Source: Alphaproteobacteria bacterium (lineage in GTDB: Bacteria > Pseudomonadota > Alphaproteobacteria > Micavibrionales > Micavibrionaceae). From it: a stretch of 64,000 nucleotides of DNA. Below, in pieces: positions 8,229 to 17,032 of this stretch. Positions within the stretch are counted from its first letter, which is position 1, and each line of letters opens with the position of its first letter. The DNA lies in contig JAJRYK010000029.1 of the NCBI GenBank assembly GCA_024275825.1, forward strand, positions 1 to 64,000. The letters are read 5' to 3'. Made by a program: the position numbers and the translations under genes. The notes below the pieces were generated by a model that made no database searches, was not told where the DNA came from, and saw only the letters and a program-made list of their open reading frames with translations.

Positions 8229-9084
8229 TATGCTTCTCCTGATAGCTCTGATACAGCGCCATAATTTCCGCCGACGTTTCTTCGATCGAGCGTTTCGTCA
8301 CATCAATCACCGGCCAACCATGTTTTGAAAATAATTTACGCGCGCTTTTGATCTCATCCTCAATTTTTTCTTCATCCAGATAGAGATTTTTCTCCATATG
8401 AGCTTTGTTTTTTGCGTTATCTGCTTTTAAGCGCGAACGGCGCAGATGCATCAAGCGTGACGGCGCAGCACTAAGCCCCACATACATCGGCCCCTCAAGC
8501 TCGAATTTTTCCGGCGGCACATCCACGCCGGGCACCAGCGGAATATTCGCGACCTTAATGCCGCGCCGCGCCAGAAAGACTGAGGTCGGCGTTTTTGAAG
8601 TCCGCGACACGCCCACCAAAATCACATCCGCCTTCTCTAAGTCTTTCAGGTTTTTCCCATCATCATGGCGCATGGCAAAATCCACAGCAGAAACGCGCCG
8701 GAAATACGCATCATCCATCGTGTGTTGCAACCCCGGCACCCCCGCCGCATGCATACCAAGATACGATGACAGGCTGCGGATAATCGGGTCCAGCACCGCC
8801 ACGCACGGCACATGCAATTCGTCACAGCGCTCTTGCAAACGCGTGCGCATTTTCTTATCTACAAATGTAAAAATCACCGGGCCGGGATTGGCTTCAATTC
8901 GGGCGATCACCTTATCCAGCTGCTTTTGCGTGCGCACCAGCGGCCAGAATTTTTGCACTGGTTCAATATCCTCAAACTGCGCCAACACCGCCCGCGCCAA
9001 CCCCAAAAGCGTCGTGCCCGTTGCGTCAGAAACAAGATGAAGATGAAATTGATGTCGGTTTTCCGGTTTTTTTGATTTGCTCAT
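8215..9084 (-). CDS. ppsR: Pyruvate, phosphate dikinase regulatory protein (DUF299 kinase/pyrophosphorylase; RP001 homologue)
   Basis: Bifunctional ADP-dependent kinase and Pi-dependent pyrophosphorylase that turns PPDK or PEP synthase off and on. The 289-residue protein has LHLVSDATGTT near the start and the family P-loop GVSRTSKTPTS (158-168), followed by RRGIKVANIPLVPG and, later, SRLMHLRRSRL. This is the gene called RP001 in Rickettsia, which flanks the origin opposite hemE in Caulobacter. Here almost 4 kb of extra DNA lies between it and hemE. It is the first gene of the leftward operon. Confidence 0.94.
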   Translation of the reverse strand: MSKSKKPENRHQFHLHLVSDATGTTLLGLARAVLAQFEDIEPVQKFWPLVRTQKQLDKVIARIEANPGPVIFTFVDKKMRTRLQERCDELHVPCVAVLDPIIRSLSSYLGMHAAGVPGLQHTMDDAYFRRVSAVDFAMRHDDGKNLKDLEKADVILVGVSRTSKTPTSVFLARRGIKVANIPLVPGVDVPPEKFELEGPMYVGLSAAPSRLMHLRRSRLKADNAKNKAHMEKNLYLDEEKIEDEIKSARKLFSKHGWPVIDVTKRSIEETSAEIMALYQSYQEKHNGKV

Positions 9085-9132
9085 AGCCCTATTTGTACGC
9101 GAGGACGCGAAGTTTTTCTAGGTGTAATAATC

Positions 9133-9242
9133 CCCCCTCCCTAAGGGAGGGGGCTAGGGGGCGGGGTTTACGAACAGTGACTTATCAAACATCGTCACCC
9201 CCCACCTTAATCCCCCCCCCTAGGGGGAGGAAAACTGTTCGT
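9133..9242. repeat. C/G-rich compound palindromic repeat
   Basis: Three nested dyads lie here. One is CCCCCTCCCT paired with AGGGAGGGGG (9133-9153). The second is a long-range pair, ACGAACAGT (9170-9178) with ACTGTTCGT (9234-9242). The third is a CCCCCCTAGGGGG core near 9217. The design resembles dispersed REP/MITE-like elements made of CCCTC/GAGGG arms, and a related copy is at about 49.75 kb. It fills the gap between ppsR and the first DUF6782-like gene. Confidence 0.75.
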
Positions 9243-9265
9243 GCAATAACGGAAATTTATTAGAA

Positions 9266-10570
9266 TTAATTAATGCTACCTGTGCCTTCAAAAACAAACA
9301 CGTCTGGGAAGATCTTTTCTGCCAGCATTGTATCACGAAATGGAACGCCTTCGACATAGGTCACACACATATCATGCGTAATCTGCATAAAGTGCGCTTG
9401 ATTAATATCATCCTGCAAGCCGCTATAGGCCGGATCGCTCAGGATTTCGTCCCCTAGACCACGCAAATAGGGCGTTTTATCGGGTAAGCATGACAAAATC
9501 TCAACACCAATATGTGTGGGCTTACGCTTACCAAACGGATTACCCACCGGGTATTCCTGCAAAATATCATCCATATAACAGAGCGTTTCATGATCACAAG
9601 AATTCACACGCACAGGATCATTAAACCACTGCTTAAACGCTTCAGCCAGTGCCCTGCCATTAAACTGAGATGCTGGATCACGTTCAAGATAAGCCGAAAA
9701 TGTCATCGCCATATCGCCCTCATCCGAACCAATCAGATGGCGCCAAAAATTGCCTTGCCCCTCACTGCGCAGCTCCCATCCCACCAGAATAGAGAGCACA
9801 TCACAATCAGCAGCGCGCACGCGCTCGAGCAGCAAAATATAATCAGGCGCATAATCTTCATCAAACCCGCCATGGCGAATCTCCTGCCAGATATCACGCA
9901 AGGCACGAATCAAACACACCTTCAGGGCGTTGCGAAAATAATCGGAACGCGCAAAGCCCTCTGGACCCAGGCCTTGATCATGCAGCATGACAATTTTAGC
10001 AGGAACATCCAAATGAAAATCCCGCTCGCCCAAATCTTCAATCCCGATGCGCCAGTCATGATGAGCGACCTCACTTATCATGCGCGCCGCAGACGGGCTG
10101 AATATGAGCGATTGGAGACACTCACGTAAAATATAGTTGAAATCTGTTTCGCATACATCATTGTGCACATGAGCAAGCTCACCAATCAGCCACGTGCCGT
10201 CGTGCTGCGCATCAATCTGTGGTTTTTGGAAGACATCAAAACGATGCGGCAGAAAGTCTCTGGCCCGCAAACCCGACTCTCTCTTCTTCGTATTGCGCTG
10301 CAGTTGAAACGGCTTCACGTCATGATACTCATTTTGATACGCAGTAGTGAACTCAAAATACTCGTCCTGCGCGTGGTTACTCGGATGACCAGCGTCGTAA
10401 GTAGATGATCTCGGCTGATCCCTTATTATTCTTTCGTTTGGATCTGTCTTTTGGCTTGAGCAGTTTTGCGCTTTGCTCAACTTTATCCCCAGCTGAATCA
10501 GGCGCTTCTGAGACTTGCTCTCCATCTGTGAATAGAGAAATGATGTCGGCTGTATGTCCTTTTTGGCCAT
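9266..10570 (-). CDS. DUF6782-like protein A (putative metallopeptidase-fold), origin-proximal
   Basis: An unfamiliar protein of about 434 residues that is a diverged paralogue of the gene just upstream. Matching blocks include RALRDIWQEIRHGG (compare ARELRRHWQHRQGA in the neighbour), then VRAADCDVLSILVGWELRSEG (shortened match to the neighbour), and ALAEAFKQWF (compare AMASLFEAWF). I place both in the DUF6782 group from memory; that family is annotated as putative metallopeptidase, but no intact H-E-x-x-H is present here. The start is uncertain. ATG at 10570 has GGATC upstream but overlaps the neighbour by 194 bases; ATG 10525 or a GTG near 10318 are alternatives. Confidence 0.65.
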   Translation of the reverse strand: MAKKDIQPTSFLYSQMESKSQKRLIQLGIKLSKAQNCSSQKTDPNERIIRDQPRSSTYDAGHPSNHAQDEYFEFTTAYQNEYHDVKPFQLQRNTKKRESGLRARDFLPHRFDVFQKPQIDAQHDGTWLIGELAHVHNDVCETDFNYILRECLQSLIFSPSAARMISEVAHHDWRIGIEDLGERDFHLDVPAKIVMLHDQGLGPEGFARSDYFRNALKVCLIRALRDIWQEIRHGGFDEDYAPDYILLLERVRAADCDVLSILVGWELRSEGQGNFWRHLIGSDEGDMAMTFSAYLERDPASQFNGRALAEAFKQWFNDPVRVNSCDHETLCYMDDILQEYPVGNPFGKRKPTHIGVEILSCLPDKTPYLRGLGDEILSDPAYSGLQDDINQAHFMQITHDMCVTYVEGVPFRDTMLAEKIFPDVFVFEGTGSIN

Positions 10571-11747
10571 GGTTTTGATCCTGTGTATTGTGTTGAGCGC
10601 CAGAAGAGCGAATGTCTCCTGCGGCAGGTTCAAAATCAAATTGCAATTCTTGTTCCGTTTCGCGGAAACTACGCTCAAACTTAATAAACCAAAGGAAATT
10701 AGCGTTTGAGCGATCTCTGACCTCAGTAAAAATTGGGTCGTCCATAATCGTCATGGCATGCTGCGCCAGGTAATTTTTGCCGAAAGGCATCTCGCCCAGG
10801 GCGGCAATTAATGTCGGGGTAATTGATTCTTCGGCAGTCTCTGTGTTAAAGACATAGCCGCCGTAATCCGCAAGCATTCTCTGGATCAACTTCTTATCTT
10901 CCATGCGGCAGCGCTCTGAAAGGAACCAAGCCTCAAACAAAGACGCCATCGCCTCACCGTTATTCAATGTACGGAAATCAAGAAAAGCTTCGCGCGCCAA
11001 GGCATGACCAAGATCGCTGAGCGAAGAATTTTCAATACGCTCCCACGCTTCTTTCGCACCAGAAAGCTGAAGCTCCCATGCAATGCGCACCATTGAAACG
11101 CTCAGATCCGCAACCTGCACGCGATTAATCAAAACCGCATTATCAGGCTGGAACAGCATGGGATTAATCAGTGCACCCTGACGGTGCTGCCAGTGACGAC
11201 GCAACTCACGCGCGCACAATAAAACCTGGTCGGTAAGATCGAGATTTTGATTAATCAAAATTGTACCAACATTGCGGTCATATTCCGCATCCATAATCTC
11301 GGCTGAAAATTTAATCTCAATATTGTGGTCTTTAGCAAACTCTATATAGGCCGCAGCAATACGGCTCTTATTCAGTGTTTCCAGCATAAGATTAATATCC
11401 AGTGATGGCTGAACATCGCGAATGCCCGTGATCAAATCACGATCTTCGGCGAATTCTTCTAAACGTTGATATGGGTCTTCACTAAAGCCTTGTGAAAAGT
11501 GATCAAGCGAATCGATTTCTTTTTTGAGGGTGCACAATTCACGCTCAAGAATCTGCAAATCGGCATCGTCAAACATTGCCATATCTTCATCTTCATAATC
11601 AATATCGTAATCCATATAAAATAACGGCTGATCGCCAATGATTGTACATTGCACAGGCTGCGCATTATTTAGCGTATATGCCACACGACAAATGCGCTGT
11701 GCAGAATTATCTTTACCACCGGTAAACATTGTAAAAATGTTGCTCAT
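10377..11747 (-). CDS. DUF6782-like protein B (putative metallopeptidase-fold), origin-proximal
   Basis: A 456-residue protein with an acidic N-terminal region (about 45-65), a probable coiled stretch (65-85), a central domain (about 130-380) and a basic, low-complexity tail ending in RRWSSE. The central segment LLCARELRRHWQHRQGA resembles a zinc-protease helix H-E-L-R-H in which the first His is replaced, so activity is doubtful. DUF6782 membership is from recall and should be tested. It is upstream of the paralogue on the same strand and the two coding regions overlap, implying a tandem duplication followed by divergence. Confidence 0.7.
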   Translation of the reverse strand: MSNIFTMFTGGKDNSAQRICRVAYTLNNAQPVQCTIIGDQPLFYMDYDIDYEDEDMAMFDDADLQILERELCTLKKEIDSLDHFSQGFSEDPYQRLEEFAEDRDLITGIRDVQPSLDINLMLETLNKSRIAAAYIEFAKDHNIEIKFSAEIMDAEYDRNVGTILINQNLDLTDQVLLCARELRRHWQHRQGALINPMLFQPDNAVLINRVQVADLSVSMVRIAWELQLSGAKEAWERIENSSLSDLGHALAREAFLDFRTLNNGEAMASLFEAWFLSERCRMEDKKLIQRMLADYGGYVFNTETAEESITPTLIAALGEMPFGKNYLAQHAMTIMDDPIFTEVRDRSNANFLWFIKFERSFRETEQELQFDFEPAAGDIRSSGAQHNTQDQNHGQKGHTADIISLFTDGEQVSEAPDSAGDKVEQSAKLLKPKDRSKRKNNKGSAEIIYLRRWSSE

Positions 11748-11944
11748 GAACCCAAATCCATTTTGTTTTTGTTTTTTGCCCCTAAGAAAACGCAGAGATG
11801 CCCTAAAAATGTAGCGTTACTCAGTCACAAAAAAGTAATGCGAATATAATCCGCCCCTATGACTTCCATTATGCAGGGCAAATCGTTAACGCTTTCTTGC
11901 GAAAAAGCAGAAAAATGGAGATGAGAGGGAAATAATTCCCTTTT

Positions 11945-11959
11945 TTAAGAATGATTTAA
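11945..11959. promoter_or_regulatory. CtrA-type box TTAA-N7-TTAA
   Basis: TTAA (11945-11948), seven bases, TTAA (11956-11959) followed by C. This is the full CtrA recognition pattern of alphaproteobacteria. It lies in the 287-base gap 11748-12034, about 200 bases upstream of DUF6782-like B and about 750 bases from the candidate origin. A TTAAC half site occurs near 11887. CtrA boxes near the origin repress replication in Caulobacter. Confidence 0.45.
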
Positions 11960-12034
11960 CATATTTGATATGTTTGTTTAGGGAGTGTTAAGATTTGCGC
12001 GAAAATTTCATTACTTTTTAAGCGATTAGAGCTT

Positions 12035-12649
12035 TTACTGCCCCAACGTATCATCCAATACCGGCATATCCTCAATCAACAGCTCTTCATTCAAAACCGT
12101 CACTTCACCGCCCTTACTCACCGTAATATCGCTTTTAAACAGCGAATCCTTAAACATCATGCAGGCGGTGAGTTTGTAAGAGCCATCAGCCTGCGCACCA
12201 TTTAAGGTCAACGGTATAATCATTTTACCAATCGCTTTGCGGGCCGTGGGCGGCGGATCGTCTTTCCACCCAATATCATCGACATTTTCGACAATCAAAA
12301 AACGTCCATGCTTACCGCGCACATACCCGAAGAAAAAGCGGACATAGTCAAAAATACTTTCTTCATCAAGCATAATCGGCAGAGATTTGTTCATCGCATA
12401 TAAAGGGGCATTCGTGAAATCCATCGCGGTCACGCTGCCCAGCTTATAGAGCACATAGCGCTGCAGCGGCGGCATCACAGTGTGGTTCGAAATATCCAAA
12501 AACTGAAATCCCGGATAAAACGAGACATCAATCGCCATCACAGTTGTATCCAGCGGATCAAACACCACGCTATCAAAGGCTACATTGCATTCATCAAGAA
12601 TGCGCGCCGTGCTTTCTACATCTAATTTATCAAACGCTTCTTTAAACAT
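12035..12649 (-). CDS. Conserved-looking protein of unknown function
   Basis: I do not recognise a family. The ATG at 12649 is chosen because CGGAAG lies about six bases upstream; the longer frame (to 12700) adds 17 residues without a ribosome site. About 204 residues, acidic at both ends, with aromatic-rich centre (FDYVRFFFGYVRG) and PPLQRYVLYKLG; no signal or membrane helix. It is the last leftward gene before the candidate origin. Confidence 0.7.
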   Translation of the reverse strand: MFKEAFDKLDVESTARILDECNVAFDSVVFDPLDTTVMAIDVSFYPGFQFLDISNHTVMPPLQRYVLYKLGSVTAMDFTNAPLYAMNKSLPIMLDEESIFDYVRFFFGYVRGKHGRFLIVENVDDIGWKDDPPPTARKAIGKMIIPLTLNGAQADGSYKLTACMMFKDSLFKSDITVSKGGEVTVLNEELLIEDMPVLDDTLGQ

Positions 12650-12699
12650 AGCTGCTTCCGAATCACTTATACTGCTTTGACTATATAAACACGTAAACA

Positions 12700-13022
12700 C
12701 TCTACGGCGTGCTTATAACTCTGTGAAGGAATCATACGCCAACACTGGGTATAAATCCGGGATGAAATTACCCCGAATTCACGCCCAATTAAAAATAGCA
12801 CTCATACACATGTGAAGAAATGAAAAAGACCCCCTGGGTACAATATGAGCGAATCATACCGAATCGCGGGAAAGACTATTCATTTAGATGAGCGCTATAT
12901 GTGCATAAAAATCTGGACAAAACATATACCCGTAATACACAGGCCCTACTATCTAAAAACACCTATCTAAATATATATATATAATTAGTATAGCGAGCAT
13001 GATTGAGATGAAAGGGAATGAA
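12700..13022. other. Candidate chromosomal replication origin (oriC)
   Basis: A gene-free AT-rich gap directly upstream of hemE, the place of the origin in Caulobacter. It holds one exact DnaA box of the TTATNCACA type on the reverse strand (TGTGCATAA, 12900-12908). Two more have one mismatch: TCATACACA at 12802-12810 and TAATACACA at 12933-12941. Three GAATC (GANTC, CcrM-type) sites lie at 12729, 12851 and 12861, the first two within a direct repeat GAATCATAC. An A/T run (12966-12992, with ATATATATAT) could be the unwinding element. Genes diverge from it on both sides. Position and signals are seen; function is inferred. Confidence 0.6.
12900..12908 (-). promoter_or_regulatory. DnaA box
   Basis: TGTGCATAA, the reverse complement of TTATGCACA, an exact match to TTATNCACA, inside the candidate origin and about 60 bases from the A/T run. 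Confidence 0.5.
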
Positions 13023-14048
13023 ATGACCAAACCATTTTTGAATATGTTAGCCGGACAAAACCCTGCGCGAACCCCCTGTTGGTTCATGCGCCAGGCTGGC
13101 CGGTATCTGCCGGAATATCGAGAGCTGCGTGCGCAAAAGGGCGGCTTTCTCGACATGGCTTTTGACCCCAAATCTGCCTGTGAGATTACGATGCAGCCTA
13201 TCCGGCGTTTCGGCATGGACGCTGCAATTATTTTCTCCGATATCCTGACCATCCCCATGGCGCTGGGCCAGCATTTGGAATTTGTTGCTGGTGAAGGTCC
13301 GAAACTAGGCCCGCTGGATATTGATGCGCTGGAGTATAATCCGGATATGCTTCAGCCCGTTTACGATGCCCTCAGCGAAACAAAATCACAGCTTACGCAT
13401 GAGGGTTTTTACGACACCGCTTTGATCGGTTTTGCCGGTGCGCCATGGACCGTGGCAACCTACATGGTTGAAGGTGGCGGGTCGAAAGATTTTGCGAAGG
13501 TCAAAACCCTAGCTTATGGCCAACCTGAAAAATTTGCGAAACTCATAAACCACATTGTCGAAGCCACGGCAGATTACCTCATCAAGCAAGCCAGCGCAGG
13601 CGCTGAAGCTCTTCAAATTTTCGATAGCTGGGCCGGGGCGCTCGATCCGCACGGTTTCCAATATCAATCCATCGAACCAACCAAGAAAATTGTGGCGAAG
13701 ATCAAAGCCGTCCACCCCACAATTCCGATCATCGGTTTTCCGCGCGGTGCTGGTGTTCATACGCGTGCCTATGTCCAGCAAACTGGCATTGATGCTGTTG
13801 CGCTGGATAGCTTGATGTGTACCATGTGGGCGCGAGACAATCTCCAGCCGCTGATGCCTGTGCAGGGCTGCCTTGATCCAATGCGCTTAATGGCGGGCGG
13901 CGCTGGTCTTGAAAAAGCCGCCAATAAAATCCTGCGTGATTTTTCCGGCGGATCACATATTTTCAATCTTGGCCACGGCATTCATAAAGAAACGCCGATC
14001 GCCCATGTTGAGCAATTGATGGCCGTCATCAGAGATTTTAAGCGATGA
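13023..14048 (+). CDS. hemE: Uroporphyrinogen decarboxylase
   Basis: Decarboxylates the four acetate side chains of uroporphyrinogen III to give coproporphyrinogen III. The protein (341 residues from the ATG at 13023, with GAAAGGGA upstream) has the substrate-binding WFMRQAGRYLPEYR near residue 20, FSDILTIPMALG with the catalytic Asp, GFAGAPWTVATYM and the C-terminal FNLGHGI. An in-frame ATG at 12999 lacks support. It is the first rightward gene from the candidate origin and overlaps hemH by four bases, forming a hemE-hemH-hemJ operon. Confidence 0.97.
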   Translation: MTKPFLNMLAGQNPARTPCWFMRQAGRYLPEYRELRAQKGGFLDMAFDPKSACEITMQPIRRFGMDAAIIFSDILTIPMALGQHLEFVAGEGPKLGPLDIDALEYNPDMLQPVYDALSETKSQLTHEGFYDTALIGFAGAPWTVATYMVEGGGSKDFAKVKTLAYGQPEKFAKLINHIVEATADYLIKQASAGAEALQIFDSWAGALDPHGFQYQSIEPTKKIVAKIKAVHPTIPIIGFPRGAGVHTRAYVQQTGIDAVALDSLMCTMWARDNLQPLMPVQGCLDPMRLMAGGAGLEKAANKILRDFSGGSHIFNLGHGIHKETPIAHVEQLMAVIRDFKR

Positions 14049-15091
14049 TAAAAACGGCTGTTATCCTTCTCAACCTCGGCGGCCCTGATTCCAAAAACGC
14101 TATCCGTCCGTTTTTGCAAAATTTCTTCATGGATAGAAATATCATCGATCTGCCCCTACCTTTTCGTTATATTCTGGCCTGGCTAATCGCCAAGAAACGT
14201 TCCGGGCGTGAAGCCAGTGAAAGTTATGGCGCGCTTGGTGATAAATCACCGCTGCTCGAAAATTCACAGGCGCAAGCTAAGGCCCTGCAAAAGCAGCTCG
14301 GCAAAGACTTCAAAACCTTTGTTTGCATGCGCTATTGGCACCCGATGAGCCCGCAAATTGTGCGCGAAGTTCGCGATTGGGGCGCGGACCGGATTATCAT
14401 CCTGCCGCTCTATCCGCAATTCTCTACCGCCACCACGCGGTCATCACTGCAGGTCTGGAAAAAGGCGATGTTCGAAGTAGGCTATAAATGCCCAACGTCT
14501 ACCATTTGCTGTTACCCGTTCAATGATGGTTTCATTCAGGCTTCGGCCGAAAATATCAAAGCTAAAATCACTGGGGCTGCAAAAGACGGATACCAAAATC
14601 CCCGCATATTGTTTTCTGCTCACGGCCTGCCTGAGAAAACCATCAAAGGCGGTGATCCCTATCAATGGCAATGTGAACAAGGCGCAGAAAAAATTGCCGC
14701 TGCGCTCGATCTTAAAAAAGAAAATTGGGCAATCTGTTATCAATCCCGCGTCGGTCCCATGAAATGGATTGGCCCAAGTTTAGACGAAGAGCTTTTGCGC
14801 GCGGTCCAGGATAAAAAAGCGGTCGTTATCTACCCCCACGCCTTTACTCAAGAACATGTTGAAACTCTGGTCGAGCTGGATATCGAATACAAAGAAGAAG
14901 CCAACCATATGGGCCTTAAAGGCTATTACCGCGCCGAAACAGTAGGCACCCACCCCGCCTATATCGAAGGCCTCACCGCTCTCATCTACGCGCATCTGAA
15001 TGAAGCAGGCGTTAAGACCGAAGGACTAAAAACCATTTGTCCGGAAAATTTTGGGGGCTGTTGTATGCGTAACGCACAGAGTATAGTCTAG
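14045..15091 (+). CDS. hemH: Ferrochelatase
   Basis: Inserts ferrous iron into protoporphyrin IX. The 348-residue protein has LLNLGGPDS at the start, RYWHPMSP with the metal-binding His, LPLYPQFS, SAHGLPEKT and FTQEHVETLVELDIEY, all ferrochelatase landmarks. The C-terminus carries a cysteine cluster (CPENFGGCC) that may relate to the iron-sulfur cluster known in Caulobacter ferrochelatase, but ligand assignment is my inference. Overlaps hemE by four bases; hemJ follows within five. Confidence 0.96.
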   Translation: MIKTAVILLNLGGPDSKNAIRPFLQNFFMDRNIIDLPLPFRYILAWLIAKKRSGREASESYGALGDKSPLLENSQAQAKALQKQLGKDFKTFVCMRYWHPMSPQIVREVRDWGADRIIILPLYPQFSTATTRSSLQVWKKAMFEVGYKCPTSTICCYPFNDGFIQASAENIKAKITGAAKDGYQNPRILFSAHGLPEKTIKGGDPYQWQCEQGAEKIAAALDLKKENWAICYQSRVGPMKWIGPSLDEELLRAVQDKKAVVIYPHAFTQEHVETLVELDIEYKEEANHMGLKGYYRAETVGTHPAYIEGLTALIYAHLNEAGVKTEGLKTICPENFGGCCMRNAQSIV

Positions 15092-15095
15092 TTTC

Positions 15096-15542
15096 ATGCA
15101 AGAATTACTCTCTCTCAATTACGAATGGCTCCGTGCATTGCATATTCTTGCAATCATCTCGTGGATGGCGGGGTTGCTCTATCTGCCGCGTTTATTTGTT
15201 TATCATGTCGAGGCAAGGGTGGGTTCAGATAAATCTGAGACATTCAAGCTGATGGAGTTTCGTCTCATGCGCTATATTATGGGCCCCGCGAGCGGCGCAG
15301 CATGGCTTTTCGGCGGTCTTATGCTCTGGGCTAATCCGGTACTAATGCAGGATGGCTGGATGCATGTAAAGCTGCTCTGCGTGGTGCTGATGACCGGGGT
15401 TCATCACGCAATGATGAAATGGTGCAAGAATTTTGCCGCCGATCAAAATACCAAATCCACCAAATTCTTTCGGATCGTTAATGAAGTACCAACTGTTTTG
15501 ATGATCATTATCGTCATTATGGCCGTGGTTCAGCCATTTTAG
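15096..15542 (+). CDS. hemJ: Protoporphyrinogen oxidase HemJ
   Basis: HemJ is the heme-binding membrane oxidase that converts protoporphyrinogen IX to protoporphyrin IX in many alphaproteobacteria lacking HemG and HemY. The 148-residue protein has four hydrophobic segments, an early conserved His in ALHILAIISWMAGLLYLPR followed by FVYH, and a basic loop before the second helix. Its place after hemE and hemH supplies the missing step between them. Confidence 0.93.
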   Translation: MQELLSLNYEWLRALHILAIISWMAGLLYLPRLFVYHVEARVGSDKSETFKLMEFRLMRYIMGPASGAAWLFGGLMLWANPVLMQDGWMHVKLLCVVLMTGVHHAMMKWCKNFAADQNTKSTKFFRIVNEVPTVLMIIIVIMAVVQPF

Positions 15543-15572
15543 ATAAAAATATCAAAACCTTAGCTTTTCCTG

Positions 15573-15601
15573 TTGACTCAGGGGTCGATTGGCGGTAATT
15601 G
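15573..15601 (+). promoter_or_regulatory. Putative promoter of rho
   Basis: TTGACT (15573-15578), 17 bases and TAATTG (15596-15601) in the 230-base gap after hemJ. It would give a leader of about 165 bases before the rho start, a length compatible with the Rho-dependent attenuation of rho known in other bacteria. The -10 is weak. Confidence 0.35.
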
Positions 15602-15772
15602 TTGGTTATCTTAGTTTTAAATCCATAAAAAATTTGGAATGGCATGCTGTTAAAAAACAGCGCTGGGAAGCCCAGAAGTGCTTCGAGAGCTAAGACTAGT
15701 TAAAATTCCCAAATATTGAAATTTAAAAAACATTTTCACATTTATAAACCATCCGTCTACAGGACCCTCCCC

Positions 15773-17029
15773 ATGAATTTACAGGAACTAAAAATACGTT
15801 CGCCCGCCGAACTTCTCGCCTTTGCTGAAGAGCTCGAGATTGAAAATTGCAACTCTATGCGCAAGCAAGACATGATGTTTGCCATTCTGAAACAGCTCGC
15901 GCAGCAAAATGTACCGATTACGGGCACAGGTGTGCTTGAGGTGCTGCAGGACGGCTTTGGCTTCTTGCGTAGCCCGGAAGAAAACTATCTTCCGGGTTCC
16001 GATGATATCTATGTTAGCCCATCGCAAGTGCGCCGCTTCGGCCTGCGCACTGGTGATATCGTAGAGGGTGAAATTCGCGCGCCGAAAGATTCAGAGCGTT
16101 ATTTTGCGCTGCTTCAGGTCGGCTCCATTAATGGCGAGTCCCCTGATAAAACTCGCCACCGCATTAACTTTGATAACCTCACGCCGCTTTACCCAGATCG
16201 CAAAATAAAGCTTGAGATTGATGATCCAACGGTGAAGGCTCCCGTGCAGCGCGTGATTGAATTGACTGCGCCGATTGGCTTTGGCCAGCGTGCCTTGATC
16301 GTTGCGCCGCCCAGAACTGGTAAAACAGTGATGCTACAGAATATCGCCAGCTCGATTGCGGTGAACCATCCAGATGCCTATCTGATAGTTCTTCTGATTG
16401 ATGAGCGCCCGGAAGAGGTAACAGACATGGCCCGCTCTGTGCGCGGCGAAGTTGTCTCCTCAACATTTGATGAGCCAGCGAGCCGTCACGTCCAGGTTGC
16501 TGAAATGGTGATGGAAAAAGCTAAGCGCCTAACCGAACATAAGCGCGATGTGATCATCCTGCTTGACTCCATTACACGTTTAGCGCGTGCCTACAACACC
16601 GTTGTGCCCTCTTCTGGTAAGGTTTTGACTGGTGGTGTGGATGCAAACGCTTTGCAGCGTCCTAAGCGCTTCTTTGGCGCCGCGCGTAACATTGAACAAG
16701 GCGGATCATTGACCATCATTGCGACAGCTCTGATTGATACGGGCTCCCGTATGGATGAGGTGATCTTCGAAGAATTTAAAGGGACAGGTAACTCTGAAAT
16801 TGTGCTCGATAGAAAAATTGCTGATAAGCGCGTCTTCCCTGCGATTGATATCCAGAAATCTGGCACGCGGAAAGAAGAGCTCCTGGTCGACAAAGATACG
16901 CTCCAGAAAATGTGGGTCTTGCGCCGTATTCTTAACCCGATGGGCACGGTCGACGCCGTTGAATTCCTGCTCGGCAAGATGAAGAGCACGAAGAATAATG
17001 ACGAGTTCTTCCAGTCTATGAATCAGTAG
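15773..17029 (+). CDS. rho: Transcription termination factor Rho
   Basis: Hexameric RNA-dependent ATPase that releases RNA polymerase. The ATG at 15773 is preferred (CAGGA upstream) over the in-frame ATG at 15716; the product has 418 residues. It shows the Rho N-terminal helical region, a cold-shock RNA-binding fold with GFGFLRSP (about 61-68), Walker A PPRTGKT (about 179-185), Walker [14 protein letters not shown], and the Q/R-loop elements in [20 protein letters not shown]. The rho gene is in the usual position between hemJ and mnmE. Confidence 0.97.
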   Translation: MNLQELKIRSPAELLAFAEELEIENCNSMRKQDMMFAILKQLAQQNVPITGTGVLEVLQDGFGFLRSPEENYLPGSDDIYVSPSQVRRFGLRTGDIVEGEIRAPKDSERYFALLQVGSINGESPDKTRHRINFDNLTPLYPDRKIKLEIDDPTVKAPVQRVIELTAPIGFGQRALIVAPPRTGKTVMLQNIASSIAVNHPDAYLIVLLIDERPEEVTDMARSVRGEVVSSTFDEPASRHVQVAEMVMEKAKRLTEHKRDVIILLDSITRLARAYNTVVPSSGKVLTGGVDANALQRPKRFFGAARNIEQGGSLTIIATALIDTGSRMDEVIFEEFKGTGNSEIVLDRKIADKRVFPAIDIQKSGTRKEELLVDKDTLQKMWVLRRILNPMGTVDAVEFLLGKMKSTKNNDEFFQSMNQ

Positions 17030-17032
17030 TAT

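Noticed and set aside
8405-9040. 211-codon forward ORF inside ppsR
   Set aside because: Shadow of a clear DUF299 gene; Arg/Ser-rich antisense composition.
9512-10129. 205-codon forward ORF opposite DUF6782-like A
   Set aside because: Antisense shadow, no ribosome site and no recognisable motif.
11748-12034. Origin located in the gap after DUF6782-like B
   Set aside because: AT-rich with a CtrA-type box, but no DnaA box and not adjacent to hemE; the 12.7-13.0 kb gap fits better.
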